A DNA stretch of 64,000 nt from contig LR746267.1 in assembly GCA_902729315.2 (NCBI GenBank), forward strand, positions 3,480,386-3,544,385, written 5' to 3'. Below are positions 24,680 to 36,442 of the stretch, piece after piece (position 1 is the first letter of the stretch; every line of letters starts with the position of its first letter). The stretch comes from Spirodela intermedia (taxonomy: Eukaryota; Streptophyta; Magnoliopsida; Alismatales; Araceae). The notes beneath the pieces were generated by a model. It searched no databases. It was not told the DNA's origin and worked only from the letters and a program-made list of their open reading frames with translations. The position numbers were made by a program, and so were the translations under genes.

Positions 24680-25972
24680 ATGGGTCGCCTCTCCCTCTTG
24701 CCATCTCTCGCTCTCTCTCTTCTCTTCGTACTGGGATCAGCAGAGGCCCAGCTCCGAGTTGGATTCTACTCCAGATCATGCCCTCATGCCGAATCTATCA
24801 TCACCGAGGAGATCGACAGAGCCATCAGGGTAGCCCCCTCCATTGGAGGCCCCCTCCTCAGGCTCTTCTTCCACGACTGCTTCGTCAGAGTAAGTCTCAC
24901 CACGTCAAACACACAATGACTCTCCTTCCGAGCAGAGCGAGAGAGAGAAAGAAGGAGAGAGAAACCCGGGCTCTAACGTGTGTCGGGCCCATCTGCTCTT
25001 GCAGGGATGCGACGCCTCCCTTCTACTCAACTCTACCAGCGCGAGTAACCCGACGGAGAAGGACGCTCCGCCGAACCAGTTCCTCAGGGGATTCGCTCTC
25101 GTCGACAGGATCAAGGCGAGGCTGGAGAGGGCCTGCCCCTCCACCGTCTCCTGCGCCGATATCCTTGCTCTCATTGCGAGAGACGTCGTGCACGCGGTAG
25201 AGAGACGACGGCCCCCTCCCTCCTCTCCTCTGACGCCTGTTTTTGTTCGCCGTTCCTTCTAACTTTAACCATCCCCTGGGGCTCCTCTTCCGCCATTGCA
25301 GGACCAGGGCCCATTCTGGGAAGTCCCCACGGGGCGCAGGGACGGGTCGGTCTCCATCGACACCGAAGCCCTGCGACTGTTACCCGCCTTCAGCGCCAAC
25401 ATCTCTACCTTAAAGTCTCAGTTCGACGACGTCGGCCTCGACGCCAAGGACCTCGTCCTCCTCTCAGGTACTGAACCATTCTCCTCCTTTCACTGTCAAT
25501 CAAAATCCAACTCCACACTTCCTTCCACCATTCACGGACTCATTTCGCAGGCGGACACACAATCGGAAACGCCCACTGCTTCACCTTCACGGGCCGCCTG
25601 TACAACTTCTCCGGGAGAGGTGATAATTCCGACACCGACCCATCGCTGGAGAGGAACTATCTGGCCAAGCTGAGGGCTAAGTGTGCCCAAGGAACCAGCG
25701 ACGCCCTCAAGCTTGTGGAAATGGACCCGGGGAGCTTCACCACCTTCGACAACAGCTACTTCAAGCTGGTGGCCAAGCGCAGGGGGCTCTTCCAGTCTGA
25801 CGCCGCTCTGCTCGACGACGCTGACACGAGGTCCCACGTCATCCGCCTCGCCGAGTCTGACAACTCGGTGTTCTTCAGGGAGTTCGCCGAGGCCATGGTG
25901 AACATGGGCAACATCGCCGTCCTCACGGGAAGCCAGGGGGAGATCAGGAAGAACTGTGCCCGCGTCAACTAG
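24680..25972 (+). CDS. Class III secretory peroxidase (right arm copy)
   Basis: Exons 24680-24889, 25005-25196, 25302-25467 and 25551-25972 total 990 nt and encode 329 aa. All junctions are GT-AG (aga/gtaagt, cttgcag/GGA, gcg/gtagag, ttgcag/GAC, cag/gtactg, ttcgcag/GCG). Signal peptide, distal Arg61/His65, proximal His192 and eight cysteines are intact, so it should be a working apoplastic peroxidase. It appears identical to the left-arm gene in exons, introns and about 1.5 kb of 3' flank. Either it is a true second gene kept identical by very recent duplication or conversion, or it is a duplicated assembly path. Stop TAG 25970-25972 is followed by a short GA tract. Confidence 0.95.
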
Positions 25973-27333
25973 AGAGAGAGAGAAAAGAGGTCTGATCGTT
26001 CTCTCTGCGAGTTGCAGAGAGTAGGGTCAAATTTATCGTGAGGATGGAGGGTTTTGAAAACTCAATGAGAATAATGCCCCCGGGATAACCGGGTTGTAGA
26101 CGCGACCTCTGGCGGGAGGCTGCTTGCTTCCTTTCTTTCTCTCTCCAAGCTAGGCAATCCTTTGTTACCGAGTCGCATCAAGTTGTACCAACGATGAATG
26201 ACCACGGTTTGATCTGGGTTTGTCGGTCGTCGAAGTCTCTCTCTAGAAATAAAGATCAGAACCTTGCATAAGACCTAATGAAGACTTGGATCTTGATGGG
26301 GATCTTTCCCGAAGCTGGACGTCCCAATTTGACAAGATCAACGGCGACGTTCCGCCATCCTGAACACCTCTCTCTCTCTCTCTCTCTCGCTCTCTCCCCC
26401 CATTAGACTCCTCGGGCCCTTCTGCACAAAATGCGTGCGTTATTTGAAAGTCTTGTACCTAAATTATTGATATAATATATATTATAGGAACGCTTGTATG
26501 AGCATTCTTCTATGCGAAAAACGGCTAGTTTTGGCCCTCTCGGTGGGTTTGTATTCCAAGCAATTGTGCCAACAGTCGCTTCCTACCATGTAGAATCACA
26601 CTTAAGACTGAAGAAAATTTTGGATCATCAGAACAGTTTAGTTGTGAACCCGCATTGTAAATCTATTTTTCCGCCTCGCATTGTAAATTTCTTTTAAGGG
26701 ACCCTAAAATAGAGCTTGAGCACAATATAGAAAAGGAGACGCATACAGAAAGAGAGAGAGGGAGAGAGAAAGAGAGAGAGAAAGAGAATCAGTGATTATG
26801 AAATGTTTTTAACTATTTCTTCGATTAAGCATCTATGAGACTTCATGTCGTCTCTATTGCTTGAACCTTTTATGGGAATGTTGACCTCAATAATAATTCA
26901 TCTTCATGGTTCTTTAGAACCCGTAAGAACCCACAGCGTATTAATGGTCCGGACGTCGACACTGCTCACAGGCGATCTTCACAACCAATCCTCTCTCTCT
27001 CTCTCTCTGTTTCTCTCTTCTAGAAAAAAAATGGTGGGTTCGGTTACTTTGAACAAACTGCCGTCTAGTCAACGAGCAAAACCCTGAATCTCCCTGTTTA
27101 GAATGGTAGCGTCGACGATCGGCGGTGGTTAAAACATGGAAGAGACCCTTCCGACGTCGGTTGTCTGCATGCGTCATGGCGGCGGCGGTTGCCATATTTG
27201 ACGCTGGCGGCGAAGATGGCGACCACCCTTCCACGTCCTCCATGAAGGGGACCAAACCGTTGATGCGAAATTACGACGGCCCCCCTTCATAACGGCCCTT
27301 CGAGGAGTTGACGGCTGTCTGAGGGAAGAGGAG
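25973..27333. other. Peroxidase 3' flank in right arm
   Basis: About 1.36 kb between the peroxidase and the broken NHL/LEA2-like frame, mirrored at 15911-17271. It contains CT tracts (about 26370-26395, 26995-27008) and no supported gene. In the third module, about 39690-40760 replaces the matching segment with unrelated sequence. Confidence 0.6.
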
Positions 27334-27579
27334 ATCCCGGCGGCGCAGGGCTTCTGCGTGCTGCTCCTCCTCTTGGGCCTCATCATCCTCTTCCTCTGAC
27401 TTGTTCTCCGCCCTTTGGAGCCCTCCTATACCGTCGTCGAGTTCTCTGTGGACGGTGGAGCCGCCAATCCCGACGCTACGACGCTGCGGGTGCACACGGT
27501 CAACGAAGTGGTGCCTCTATTCGTGGGGAAGGATAGAGAGGGCGCCGCCACCGTGACGAAGGTAAGGGAGCAGGTGTGA
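27334..27579 (+). pseudogene. Broken NHL/LEA2-like membrane protein frame, right arm copy
   Basis: Position-by-position mirror of the left copy. ATC stands in place of ATG at 27334-27336, and an in-frame TGA at 27397-27399 replaces the Trp codon of the hydrophobic segment FCVLLLLLGLIILFL. The remaining frame through EPSYTVVEFSVDGG is uninterrupted to the donor-like aag/gtaagg at 27560, and reading through ends at TGA 27577-27579. The intact relative is at 41079. Confidence 0.7.
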
Positions 27580-28035
27580 CTATGGCGGACCGGTAGTTGT
27601 GGGGTTTACCTGGAGGCAGCGGCGACGGCGATCGATGGGGCCATCACCGGAGGGTAAAAGAAGAAGGGAAATAGCACCAGGTTAACCGGAGATGGCTACT
27701 CCGTTTCTAGGATCGACGGCGGAGGGGCGGCGAGAGCCGTCGCCGTTAACTGCTGATTTTTGGAAGAGGCTGCTCGATTTCATGTTCTTTCAGTGCCCGG
27801 GCAGGGTTTCGTCTCCCTCTGGAGCATGTGGATCCTTGAGATTCTCATTTTCGTTGACTTCTTCTTTGTCTGGGTTTTATCGAATTTAGATGAGGGACGT
27901 GGAAAATAGTCCTCTCTCTATCTCTTTGTCTCTCTCCGTCTGTCTCCGTCTGTCTCCGTCTGTCTCTCTCTCTCTCTCTCTCATTCTCTCTCTTCTCCCT
28001 CTCACTCTCTCTCTCTGGTTTCTTTGTCTATTACT
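27580..28035. other. Diverged outer flank of the inverted duplication, right side
   Basis: Homologous in reverse complement to about 15330-15670 with many substitutions and small indels, and in direct orientation to about 41315-41640. Carries CT and CTGT-type microsatellites at about 27905-28016. No gene seen. Confidence 0.7.
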
Positions 28036-28590
28036 CAGGAGATCTTGTTTGGATTACGACAAAGAATTGTTTAGCTGTGAATAAAGAAATTATCATCGAA
28101 TATTCTTTTCCCAGGAAATAAAGAATTGTGAATTTTTTTATAAAACTAAGAATAAAGCTACTGATTGTAGTTTAGCTCCAGTTTCACTGTTATGGTACTA
28201 AAAATAATGCATTTCAATTTCATGAAAACCCCTGATATATTTAGATTTCAAGGCAAATTGAAACTATCATTCCAAACCATACAAGTATGAGATAATCTGA
28301 AGGTTTCAAACATCAAGTATCAGCAGCGTAATAAGCCCACGATTAGATTATGTTTGCACAGCAATTCAAGATCGGAATATGGAGATTCTCATTTAGTTTA
28401 TCATCAGAAAGGACAAATTTCGAACCACGAAGCAAAGAGAGAGATCGGGAAAGGAAAGACGTAAAGGCGAATACACAATAAATTATGCTATGATTCTAAG
28501 TAATGATGGAACTAACAGACAGGGTAGTGGAAAGCTCCTTTCTTTCTTTCCGTATGCTTTGGACTTGGGAGTGAGTACTTCAGCAATTCG
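28036..28590 (-). pseudogene. GPAT9 fragment (intron 11 plus end of exon 11)
   Basis: Matches 42817-43310 of the intact GPAT9 gene. It starts at aggagatcttgtt(t/a)ggattacg, runs through intron 11 sequence, and includes about 41 bases of exon 11 (28543-28583, minus strand, coding for the segment ending KHTERK in the intact gene). The match stops after gagtacttcag. The splice donor, AAA/gtaagg in the gene, is AAA/gaaagg here, so it could not splice. No other GPAT9 exon follows. It marks where the duplicated module was copied together with the tail of its neighbour. Confidence 0.8.
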
Positions 28591-31024
28591 TGTGAAATCC
28601 GATGTGCTAATCTCTACTTTCTATTAGTGGCAATTTTTGTGATTAGTACCATTTTCGACAGCCATAGGTAAAGTAAAATGTTGAACGGAAAATAAACGAT
28701 AAATCTAAATTCAAACTATGAGAATCAAATAAATTCATTAAAGTATCTTCTAAATAGTTAACATCAATAATATGCATTATTGATAAATTTATGATTAATT
28801 AATTTGATACATGTCCAAGAAGTTATTTATATATATTTCACATATAATGAATAATTATCATAACTTGATTCATTCATTTATCTTGGGTGTTTTCATAATC
28901 AAACTTTCATATGTTAGATAATGCCCTAACACTCCATCCATTTCCATCAATCAGAGTGTTCCCTTGGTCACCTCTCTCTCTCTCTCTCCATTCCTCCTGC
29001 TCTCCCTCCCTCTCTCTTTTTATGAAATTAATCCTCATTATTTTTATGACACGATCAATATTATACTATGATGCAATCAAAAATTAATGTTCATGCTTTA
29101 CACAATCAGAATTTTATTCCAAATTTTAGGTGCACATTATATTTTTCTTTTCTTTATTCAAACTCCATTCAATTTTTCCTTCTTGAATGCAATTGGATGA
29201 GCTGATGAAAAATTATGAAGAACCATCAAATTTTAATCAGCATGTGAAATGATATGTTCTTTTAACATATTTGGATAGTTAACATGAGTTAACATTTTTA
29301 AGTCTCTTCTTTTGAAATATCATTTCTTCCTAATATGGGTGCAAGAGCCCTATCTCAATATATGTAAGATTGACTAGAAAGTAAGTTTCCCTGTCTAAAT
29401 TTAAGTTTTGTATCAAACATAATAACTTTGTTAGAAATTTAAATAATAATAATTATTGGAGATTTAGTGTCTCAAATCCTTTAGTTTTAATCATGTCAAG
29501 CCAAGTTAGTAAAGTTATCAATAGTATTTGATTAATAAGCATATGTGTACTACTATGCTTACTTAATATTGTTAAGTCCCTAGTAGGCTATTAACTATAC
29601 CTGGAGGGAGATTGTGAATTTGTATTCCTAAAGTATTTTATGTTTATGCAAATTTTCTAAGTTCTCTTTGTAATTTTGAGTCATAGTGCGTTGACACTGT
29701 TTTTGATTTGCGCCAACATAGTTTGTCATTAAGTTGACAAAATTTTATATTAGGTTAACATACTAACTTCCAACACATCTTGAACACAAGGATTCTATAG
29801 TGGTTTAGCTTCTCCTTGACCTTTGTCCACTGTTCAAAGTTTACTAGATATCACCATGTGATCTTTTGCCACAAGACATTAAGTTATTCTTCTCATATTT
29901 TTCACTTCCATGTGTGATGTCATGGAGTTTACTCATATGTAAAATAAATATTCTTTCATATTTACATTATTTTATATCTCCTGACCAAATATTGGTCAAC
30001 ACATTTTTGTGGGTCTACATACTTTCTTAGTTGGTCAACATATTTGTTTCTATCCTCTAGTTTTTCTCCAAAATAAGTTATTTTGATCTAGTTTGACTTG
30101 GATTCATGCACATATGACTTTTGACTTGTATTTATTTATTGAAAGTTTGAAAATATATTTAAATAAAAATTAAAACAAAAAATAAAAAATTGATCTCTAT
30201 TTAGACATTATAGCACTTCAACATATTTCCTCAAAAAAAATCGTAATTTTCTTTATTCGATCAATTTGTTAATATCCAAACATTTAAATCAACACATATA
30301 ACTTCCATTGATTTATTCGATTGCAAAAAATTCATTTACCATTGTATCCTATTGTGGGGAATACTCAAGAGGAGGCCGCTACAGTTACTTGAAAATACCC
30401 TACATCCACTCTAAGGCCATGTCCTGAAAAAAAAAAAATGCATGACTCTACATATTCAATAATATATTTCTTTAATCCCCTCAACATTGATGTCACTATT
30501 CTGAAAATCAAACATTTCTCTAGTAACAGAAATTGGTGACTTATTAATCTCATAAAGAGATATAGCTGACTTTTATTTTGAGCTTGCATGAATCAGGTCT
30601 CTAATCATCTTTAGAATTGGTAATGAAAAAAACACTAGAGGATTGACACAAAAATTGATTGTTACCACTGGATTAGAAGATTTCTAGTAAGATATATGGT
30701 TGGCATGGAAGGAAGAATTATTAATTAAAATATGTTTATCTACATAAAAATCATTGTAACTTTATATTGGATTGAAAGAATCAAGGTTTTAAGTATACTA
30801 TTCCAGGTGATGGGTGTGCTTGATATTCAGAGAGAACTAATGAAAAGTGATATGAAAGAAACACTTGTAAAAGAGGGATTTTGTGGAGAGGTCAGTCTTT
30901 TACTATCCAATTTCTTTTAAATTTAATTTTTTTATTTTTTCCTACACTTTTGAGTATTTTTGAAACATACCATCGCAATAAAAAAATATTAAAATAAGGA
31001 TCTGATCACCACTCTTGGTCTTAG

Positions 31025-31027
<3 letters not shown>
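28591..31027. other. AT-rich intergenic DNA
   Basis: Very AT-rich, with a short CT tract at about 28972-28988. Reading frames are short and unrecognised (30365-30589 minus, 30732-30920 plus). No genes are supported. Confidence 0.6.
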
Positions 31028-31077
<50 letters not shown>

Positions 31078-31083
31078 CACACA
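31028..31083. repeat. (CT)n microsatellite with (CA) tail
   Basis: About 22 CT units followed by a short acacacac run. Confidence 0.95.
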
Positions 31084-31139
31084 CACTCCGTCCTCCCTCC
31101 CTACCTTGGAAGGCTCTAGAGTCCTGACATCCGGAGGGA

Positions 31140-31470
31140 AGCTAAATGAGTCTTGAGTCAGAAAGGCGTGGACTTACAAGCCTGGCCCTTATGCAAGCCG
31201 AAGGATAACGCGTTGTAGTTCGTCAATGGGCCGTTAAGAATTCGTAATGAGAATCACGTAGTTTCGTTTGGGAGGGAGATTCATGGGCAGGCCCGCCAAA
31301 GCCTATTAGCATACTAATGGGCCTTTTGTAAGTTATTGGACCAGCTAATCGTTCTGTTCCCAGTCCATGAACAAGGTTGACTTTTTGGTATGCTCAATAA
31401 CCTGGAATCTACAGCTGAAAACCCACTAACAATGGGCTGGGTCCAAGGAAACTAAAGGAACAACGGGGTC
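31140..31470 (+). promoter_or_regulatory. Diverged duplicate of the NEPRO upstream TGGGCC region
   Basis: Aligns by eye to about 6340-6560: gataacg..gtcaatgggcc with cataacg..attaatgggcc, gtaatgagaatcac with gtaatgaggatcag, and ccaaagcc...actaatgggccttttgtaagttattgg with ccaaagcc...accaatgggcctttgtaagatattgg. No NEPRO exons follow. The end also resembles the GPAT9 upstream stretch near 49420 (aatgggctggg tccaag aaact). It may be an orphan promoter fragment or a member of a small repeat family. Confidence 0.5.
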
Positions 31471-33145
31471 AGGCTGGGGCCCACTGTTCTGACAACTCCC
31501 TTATTTTCATATACTGCGTCTCCCCCTAAGAAGATTATGTATTGGATTTCATAGCTCTAGACAAACACCAATGGTGACTTTCATGGTGCTATTATTATGC
31601 CAGCCGCAGTTAATTTTCATCTCTAGTGGACTGCCCATTCAGGCCTTCTTCAAGTTCGGTGGCATCTGCAAGGGCCTGTTCCTTTACATCATTCCTCAGA
31701 TACTTATCAACAATGTAGGTGGAGATGTTACCTAAATATATTGGACAAAGGAAAATGCCATTGTAGATATGTTTCTAGTAGAAAAAATGATGCCTCTTTC
31801 TCTGCTTATCATTGTTTTTTTATCGAATTTCAAGCTCAAACTTGCTTGAGATTCCAAAAATCCTATTCAGAAAATTTGGATAGGTTGTTGAACCAAATCA
31901 AATCTAAAACAAATATCTACATTACAGAACAAACTTGACTGATAAAAGGGCTTACCTTCCCCACTGCCACTGAAAACTTTTAAATTTTTTTTATCAAACC
32001 TACCAATAAAGTTTTTATTGAATCTTCTTCTCATCAAAAAACACCATTCTCCATTACCATGCACGCTCCTCAAGTTGAAATCTCAAGTCTACAGCTTACG
32101 TTTTAAGTATTGAAGATACATCAGGCCTCTCATAACCTTCTGACATCCTAACTATAGATTCAGCAATAATTAGACAATAATGTCGTAATACCGGTGGTAG
32201 GGTGGCATGATGCCAACACCACTACCTGTGAAATAAGACATTTTGTCCTGAAGTGGGTCCACTTGGAGACCTTCCTTGATGTATACTACATATATTAGCA
32301 TGTCTCTTGGAATTATAAACAAGTAGATTAAGTAGGGATTCTATGTCCATGTGTTTAATTCCAGGGATTAGTGGACATATATCAAATTCATATAACTGTG
32401 CCCACAGCCATTCATTTGTCAGCCCACTGTACACATGTCATAAATAATGATTGGAGATCATCCCCATTTGTGTCAGATTAGCTTGATTTCATGAATTGAT
32501 CTGATATTTAAGATACTCTCCGGCCTTTTGATTTATTTAAATCAAATTATCTACCAATCAGATTGAGTATCCTTCATAATATGTTGGGGATGGATCATCA
32601 TTTGAGAAAAAGAGACATATGGTGGATACGTCAATATTTATTAGAAACATAGGGTTATCAGTTTGTCTTAGTGAACTACATGGGTAAATTTCATTAGATA
32701 ACCCTACCGTTTGGGTTAAGACACAATTGTCCCCCGGTTCTTGTGGACTCAATAATATATCATGATTTATTTAGCAATGCCATTCGAGGATAATGCTCAT
32801 GCGTGGCTCTAACATTGACCTTATGCATCTGTATATGATAGCGGCGTGCTATTATTGCAAGATAGGATTGCCAGTTATTGTGATGCCAGAAGAAAAAGAA
32901 GAAGAGTCCAAAGAGGACACAGAAGGAATCTTCCTATCGCACGCTTGGACCCTACCTTTGCTCCATTCCTCGCTCCTGTTAAAATGCAAAACTAGAAAAC
33001 GCGTTAAATATGTCGTAGCTTATCTAGGCTGGCTCCATGGAAGCAGCGTCCTTCCTTACCACCTATGTGCGGAACGGAGCGAGACAAGGGTCCAAGCGTT
33101 GACTTCATCACAGCTTATTGAGGCACATGGGACGGCGGGCATACG
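31471..33145. other. Intergenic, no supported gene
   Basis: Short unrecognised frames only (31741-31938 plus, 31867-32073 minus, 32222-32434 minus, 32793-33161 plus). A frame starting with ATG at about 31572 has a hydrophobic run but no known domain. Confidence 0.55.
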
Positions 33146-35637
33146 TATCCAATGGTGCTAGAAAACTTCGTATTTTTCACTTCTATCCGTAGGCAGGATA
33201 TTTCTATGGAATCGACGACTGGACCCGGTACCTCTTGAACGGTAGCTGGCCATCAGAAAGCGACGGGTAACCCCCGCCGGGGACCGGACACGTTAAGGTC
33301 GGCTGCCGGAAGGCAGAGCCCTCTCTGTCAACTCCGAACATCTCTATTACGTAAGCTCCTTCTCAATCTTCACCTTAGGGTGATGACGTGTGGCGGAGCA
33401 GTTGAGGAGCAACATACTGCAAACGTACGCCCCCCATCCTCTCTCACCCGCAACGCAACCCCCCACCAATGACGTTCGTGCAAGATCTGGCTCCATAGGA
33501 CCTACTTTTTCTTTTAAAAATGGGGATGTGCAGCTGCGGATGACTCGTTCCACGGGCAAGTCGATGGGCATTAGCCCAATCGGGCCCAGGCTTTGCAGGG
33601 GTCTGATACGGAGTCTGCTTTCAAGGCTCTTCATGATATCAGATTCACCGACACACACGTCTCAAACGTTTTATTGGCATAATTCTTTAGTAGAACACAA
33701 AACAGAAACGTTTAATGTGGATAATGAGCTTCTGCGAATGGGAATTATTTCCGAAAATTAGGGTGAACTGGGACAAGAAATAAAACAAGATGTTGCATAC
33801 ATCACGCCAAGGCCAGATAGATTTTAGCTTTACTTATTTCTCTGTCGTTTTGTGACGCACTCGCACTCGTACTCACATATGAATACCACATCCGGTGATG
33901 ACTCTAATAGCGAATACCATCAAACTCATCGTTGTCTCTGACTAATGTCTCAAAAGTTGGACATGGAAAAATTGACTGCACCTACGTAATCAAGAGGTTT
34001 CTGTGACGTCACAATGATTACCTGTCTGTAAGTATCGCATCTTAAAAATTGCTTATGAATGAGATCTTGAAAGCCTGTTTGATAACGGTTTCGTACGGCA
34101 GTCAAGATCAAGGAGACAAAATTCTAGTTTATATCCAGAAATAAAGTATGAGAACTTTTTAAGGAAACTTGAGACGTCGTAAGTCGTCACTAAAGTTCTA
34201 GTCCTGGACTGAAGATCCATCCTCGATGATTAATCTTATCCAAATTATGCAGATGTGGATAAGCCTTCCCTCTCATTATCACATATTTAGCTTAGGAGTT
34301 AAATCACCGTCCTCTCTTATCGATCATTACAATGGTGCATCAAAATTTCTAAGAATGTTTATTCGTATTTCTAATCATTCTAAATTACGAGATTATGAGT
34401 TTAATGAGTTCAAACTACTCTTCTTAAAAATTAGCACGATACGATTCGTGTCTCTAAGAATGGGTTTTAGCTTCATATATTTTCTTCCTGCTGCTATATT
34501 ATGAATTAGATGGTCCCCACCCTACCTGAGCTTCTTTAATGATAGATTATTCGTAAAATAACGACCTTCTTGATGGTTGACCCTTCGTGGCAAGGTTTGA
34601 CTTGGGATTTGATTCGAGACGTGGAAGTTTCCTCGTTTAGTGCATGTCGCGCAAAACGAGCCATTATAACAAATGCGTTGAAAAGTCTGAGCCCCTGGTG
34701 AGCAGGCGACCCTGTCTCTGCCGTGTCTGCTCGGCTGCCCGATCAAGCTTGTCTTTTGCTCACGTTGAAGATCCTCCCACACGACTCCTCGCGCAATGGG
34801 TGACAGCTAATCGGGTCTTCAGGAACCCGACGACGAAAAGGGAGGAGCCCCAATAATGGTGGCTTCTTGCTTTCATATTTTTTACTAGCGGTGCTCAGGA
34901 TTAGGAGTATTTTATTTTTTTTGTAAAATGTGGCGTATATTTCACATTAATTGGATATTACTATTATTCTATTTTTTAATCCTTTTTCATGTCATGCAAA
35001 CATGTAAGCTTAAATTTTATTACTAATGTTGGACTATTCGCCAATATCTCTTCCCATGAAGCACGATTTCTAAACGGCCATATTATGTGGAGAGTAAGTG
35101 TCCCCTACAGACTTTTGATGTGACTTGATACTTTGGAACCAAGTATTGTTTCTTAGCCCAAAACCAGTTGAATGAGCACCCCAACATTCTCATGGCGATG
35201 AATTTTACTCTTGTGGAAATCCTCCAGACTCGCTGATCTATTTGCCGTTGGTTTGGTTGGGAGGCCCGTCATGGAAAGAGGTGGGATGGGAGTCAGATCA
35301 CCTAAGGTAGGCATGGAGCGGTTTAACGGATTTCACTAAATAGTGATGCTCGGAGAGAAGACCCTCCCTGGTTTGGTCAACTCGTCGCATTGAAGGAGAC
35401 AGAAAACTATGGGAGAATTACCACCCATTAGACTAAAAATATAGGAAAACATTCACCACCCATTAAACTTTCTAGATCACCGGAAGAGGACAGATTCGTC
35501 ACCCGGCTCCATCATCGCAGATATTTCAGCGTAGAGCAGTCACCATACTATGGGAGACTACGAGCCCGTCTTCCTCATTCTTCTTCACACATTCGCTACA
35601 AATGTGGATAAGCTATCCCCGGTAACTATCCGGTGTT

Positions 35638-35640
<3 letters not shown>

Positions 35641-35696
<56 letters not shown>

Positions 35697-36396
35697 CCTG
35701 GTAATTGATGCATGACAATCTGGCTCGACCTTTTAGAGCTGGCTGGGACATTGTAGGGTTTAGCCTGGAGCCACCTTTCAGGCTTTCCTCATGTCTCAGA
35801 AGGCCGACTGTCTGAAAGTCTGAACTTATCTTTTCGTATCAATCGACACCTCGTGTGTCTCTACTGTCTCTCTAACGAGTGTATATAGACAATCAGGCCT
35901 AAATCCACCGGGCCCCTGTCTAGTAAAATACACCTGGCCTCGGGCTCGAATGGTCTGTCGAGACCGTTACTAGTTACATCACATAAGTTCTCACCCTCCA
36001 GTGCTTTACGAGTCCAACGACGAAATGCCGGCATTTACGGCTTGCCTCCAGAAATTTTTTCAAGACGAATGAGGAGAAAGATCATACCATGAAGAACATT
36101 AAATCGATGCAATCGGATAGAAGTCTTCTCCCCCAGATAGTTCACATCGAGAATTCTTTAATCCATCTATCGTAAATCTGAACGATTGTTTGGTGGGATT
36201 CGGTATACAGGACACCTAAACATACCGTGGGTTACATCTCACCCTTAATCGACGCAGAATATCGCAAGCAACTTCCGGCTTGCTAATGCTTTCCGTACTT
36301 TACTTAATATACCCTAAAGGAGAGTAACTCAACAAGCTCGTGCCTGTCCAACGCCTACGTCGAGGAAAATATTATAGAAAGCCCTCACCCACCGAC

Positions 36397-36442
<46 letters not shown>
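35641..36442. mobile_element. Insert of about 0.7 kb flanked by (CT)n on both sides
   Basis: In the palindrome arms a single CT tract (23211-23243) separates ggttggc from ccttgtctctttctccctcc. Here ggtgttggc is followed by a CT tract (35641-35693), then about 705 bases unrelated to the arms (35694-36400), then a second CT tract (36401-36438) and cctgtctctttctccctcc. The doubled CT tract resembles a target duplication. The insert has no reading frame of note and I see no clear terminal repeats, so its class is unknown. Confidence 0.5.

Larger units (their letters stand above)
22286..27573. repeat. Right arm of 5288-bp near-perfect palindrome
   Basis: Mirror image of 15671-20958 about the axis 21622. 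The arm begins at ctcctccacacgactcctcg, joined abruptly to the module start sequence ...accattggatccag. It ends at gtaagggagcag (27573), where a segment deleted on the left side (gtgtgactatgg...) begins and the two sides become only diverged homologues. Confidence 0.93.

Noticed and set aside
31741-32752. Short frames as possible retroelement remnants
   Set aside because: No reverse transcriptase, protease, integrase or gag motif, and no paired long terminal repeats were seen.
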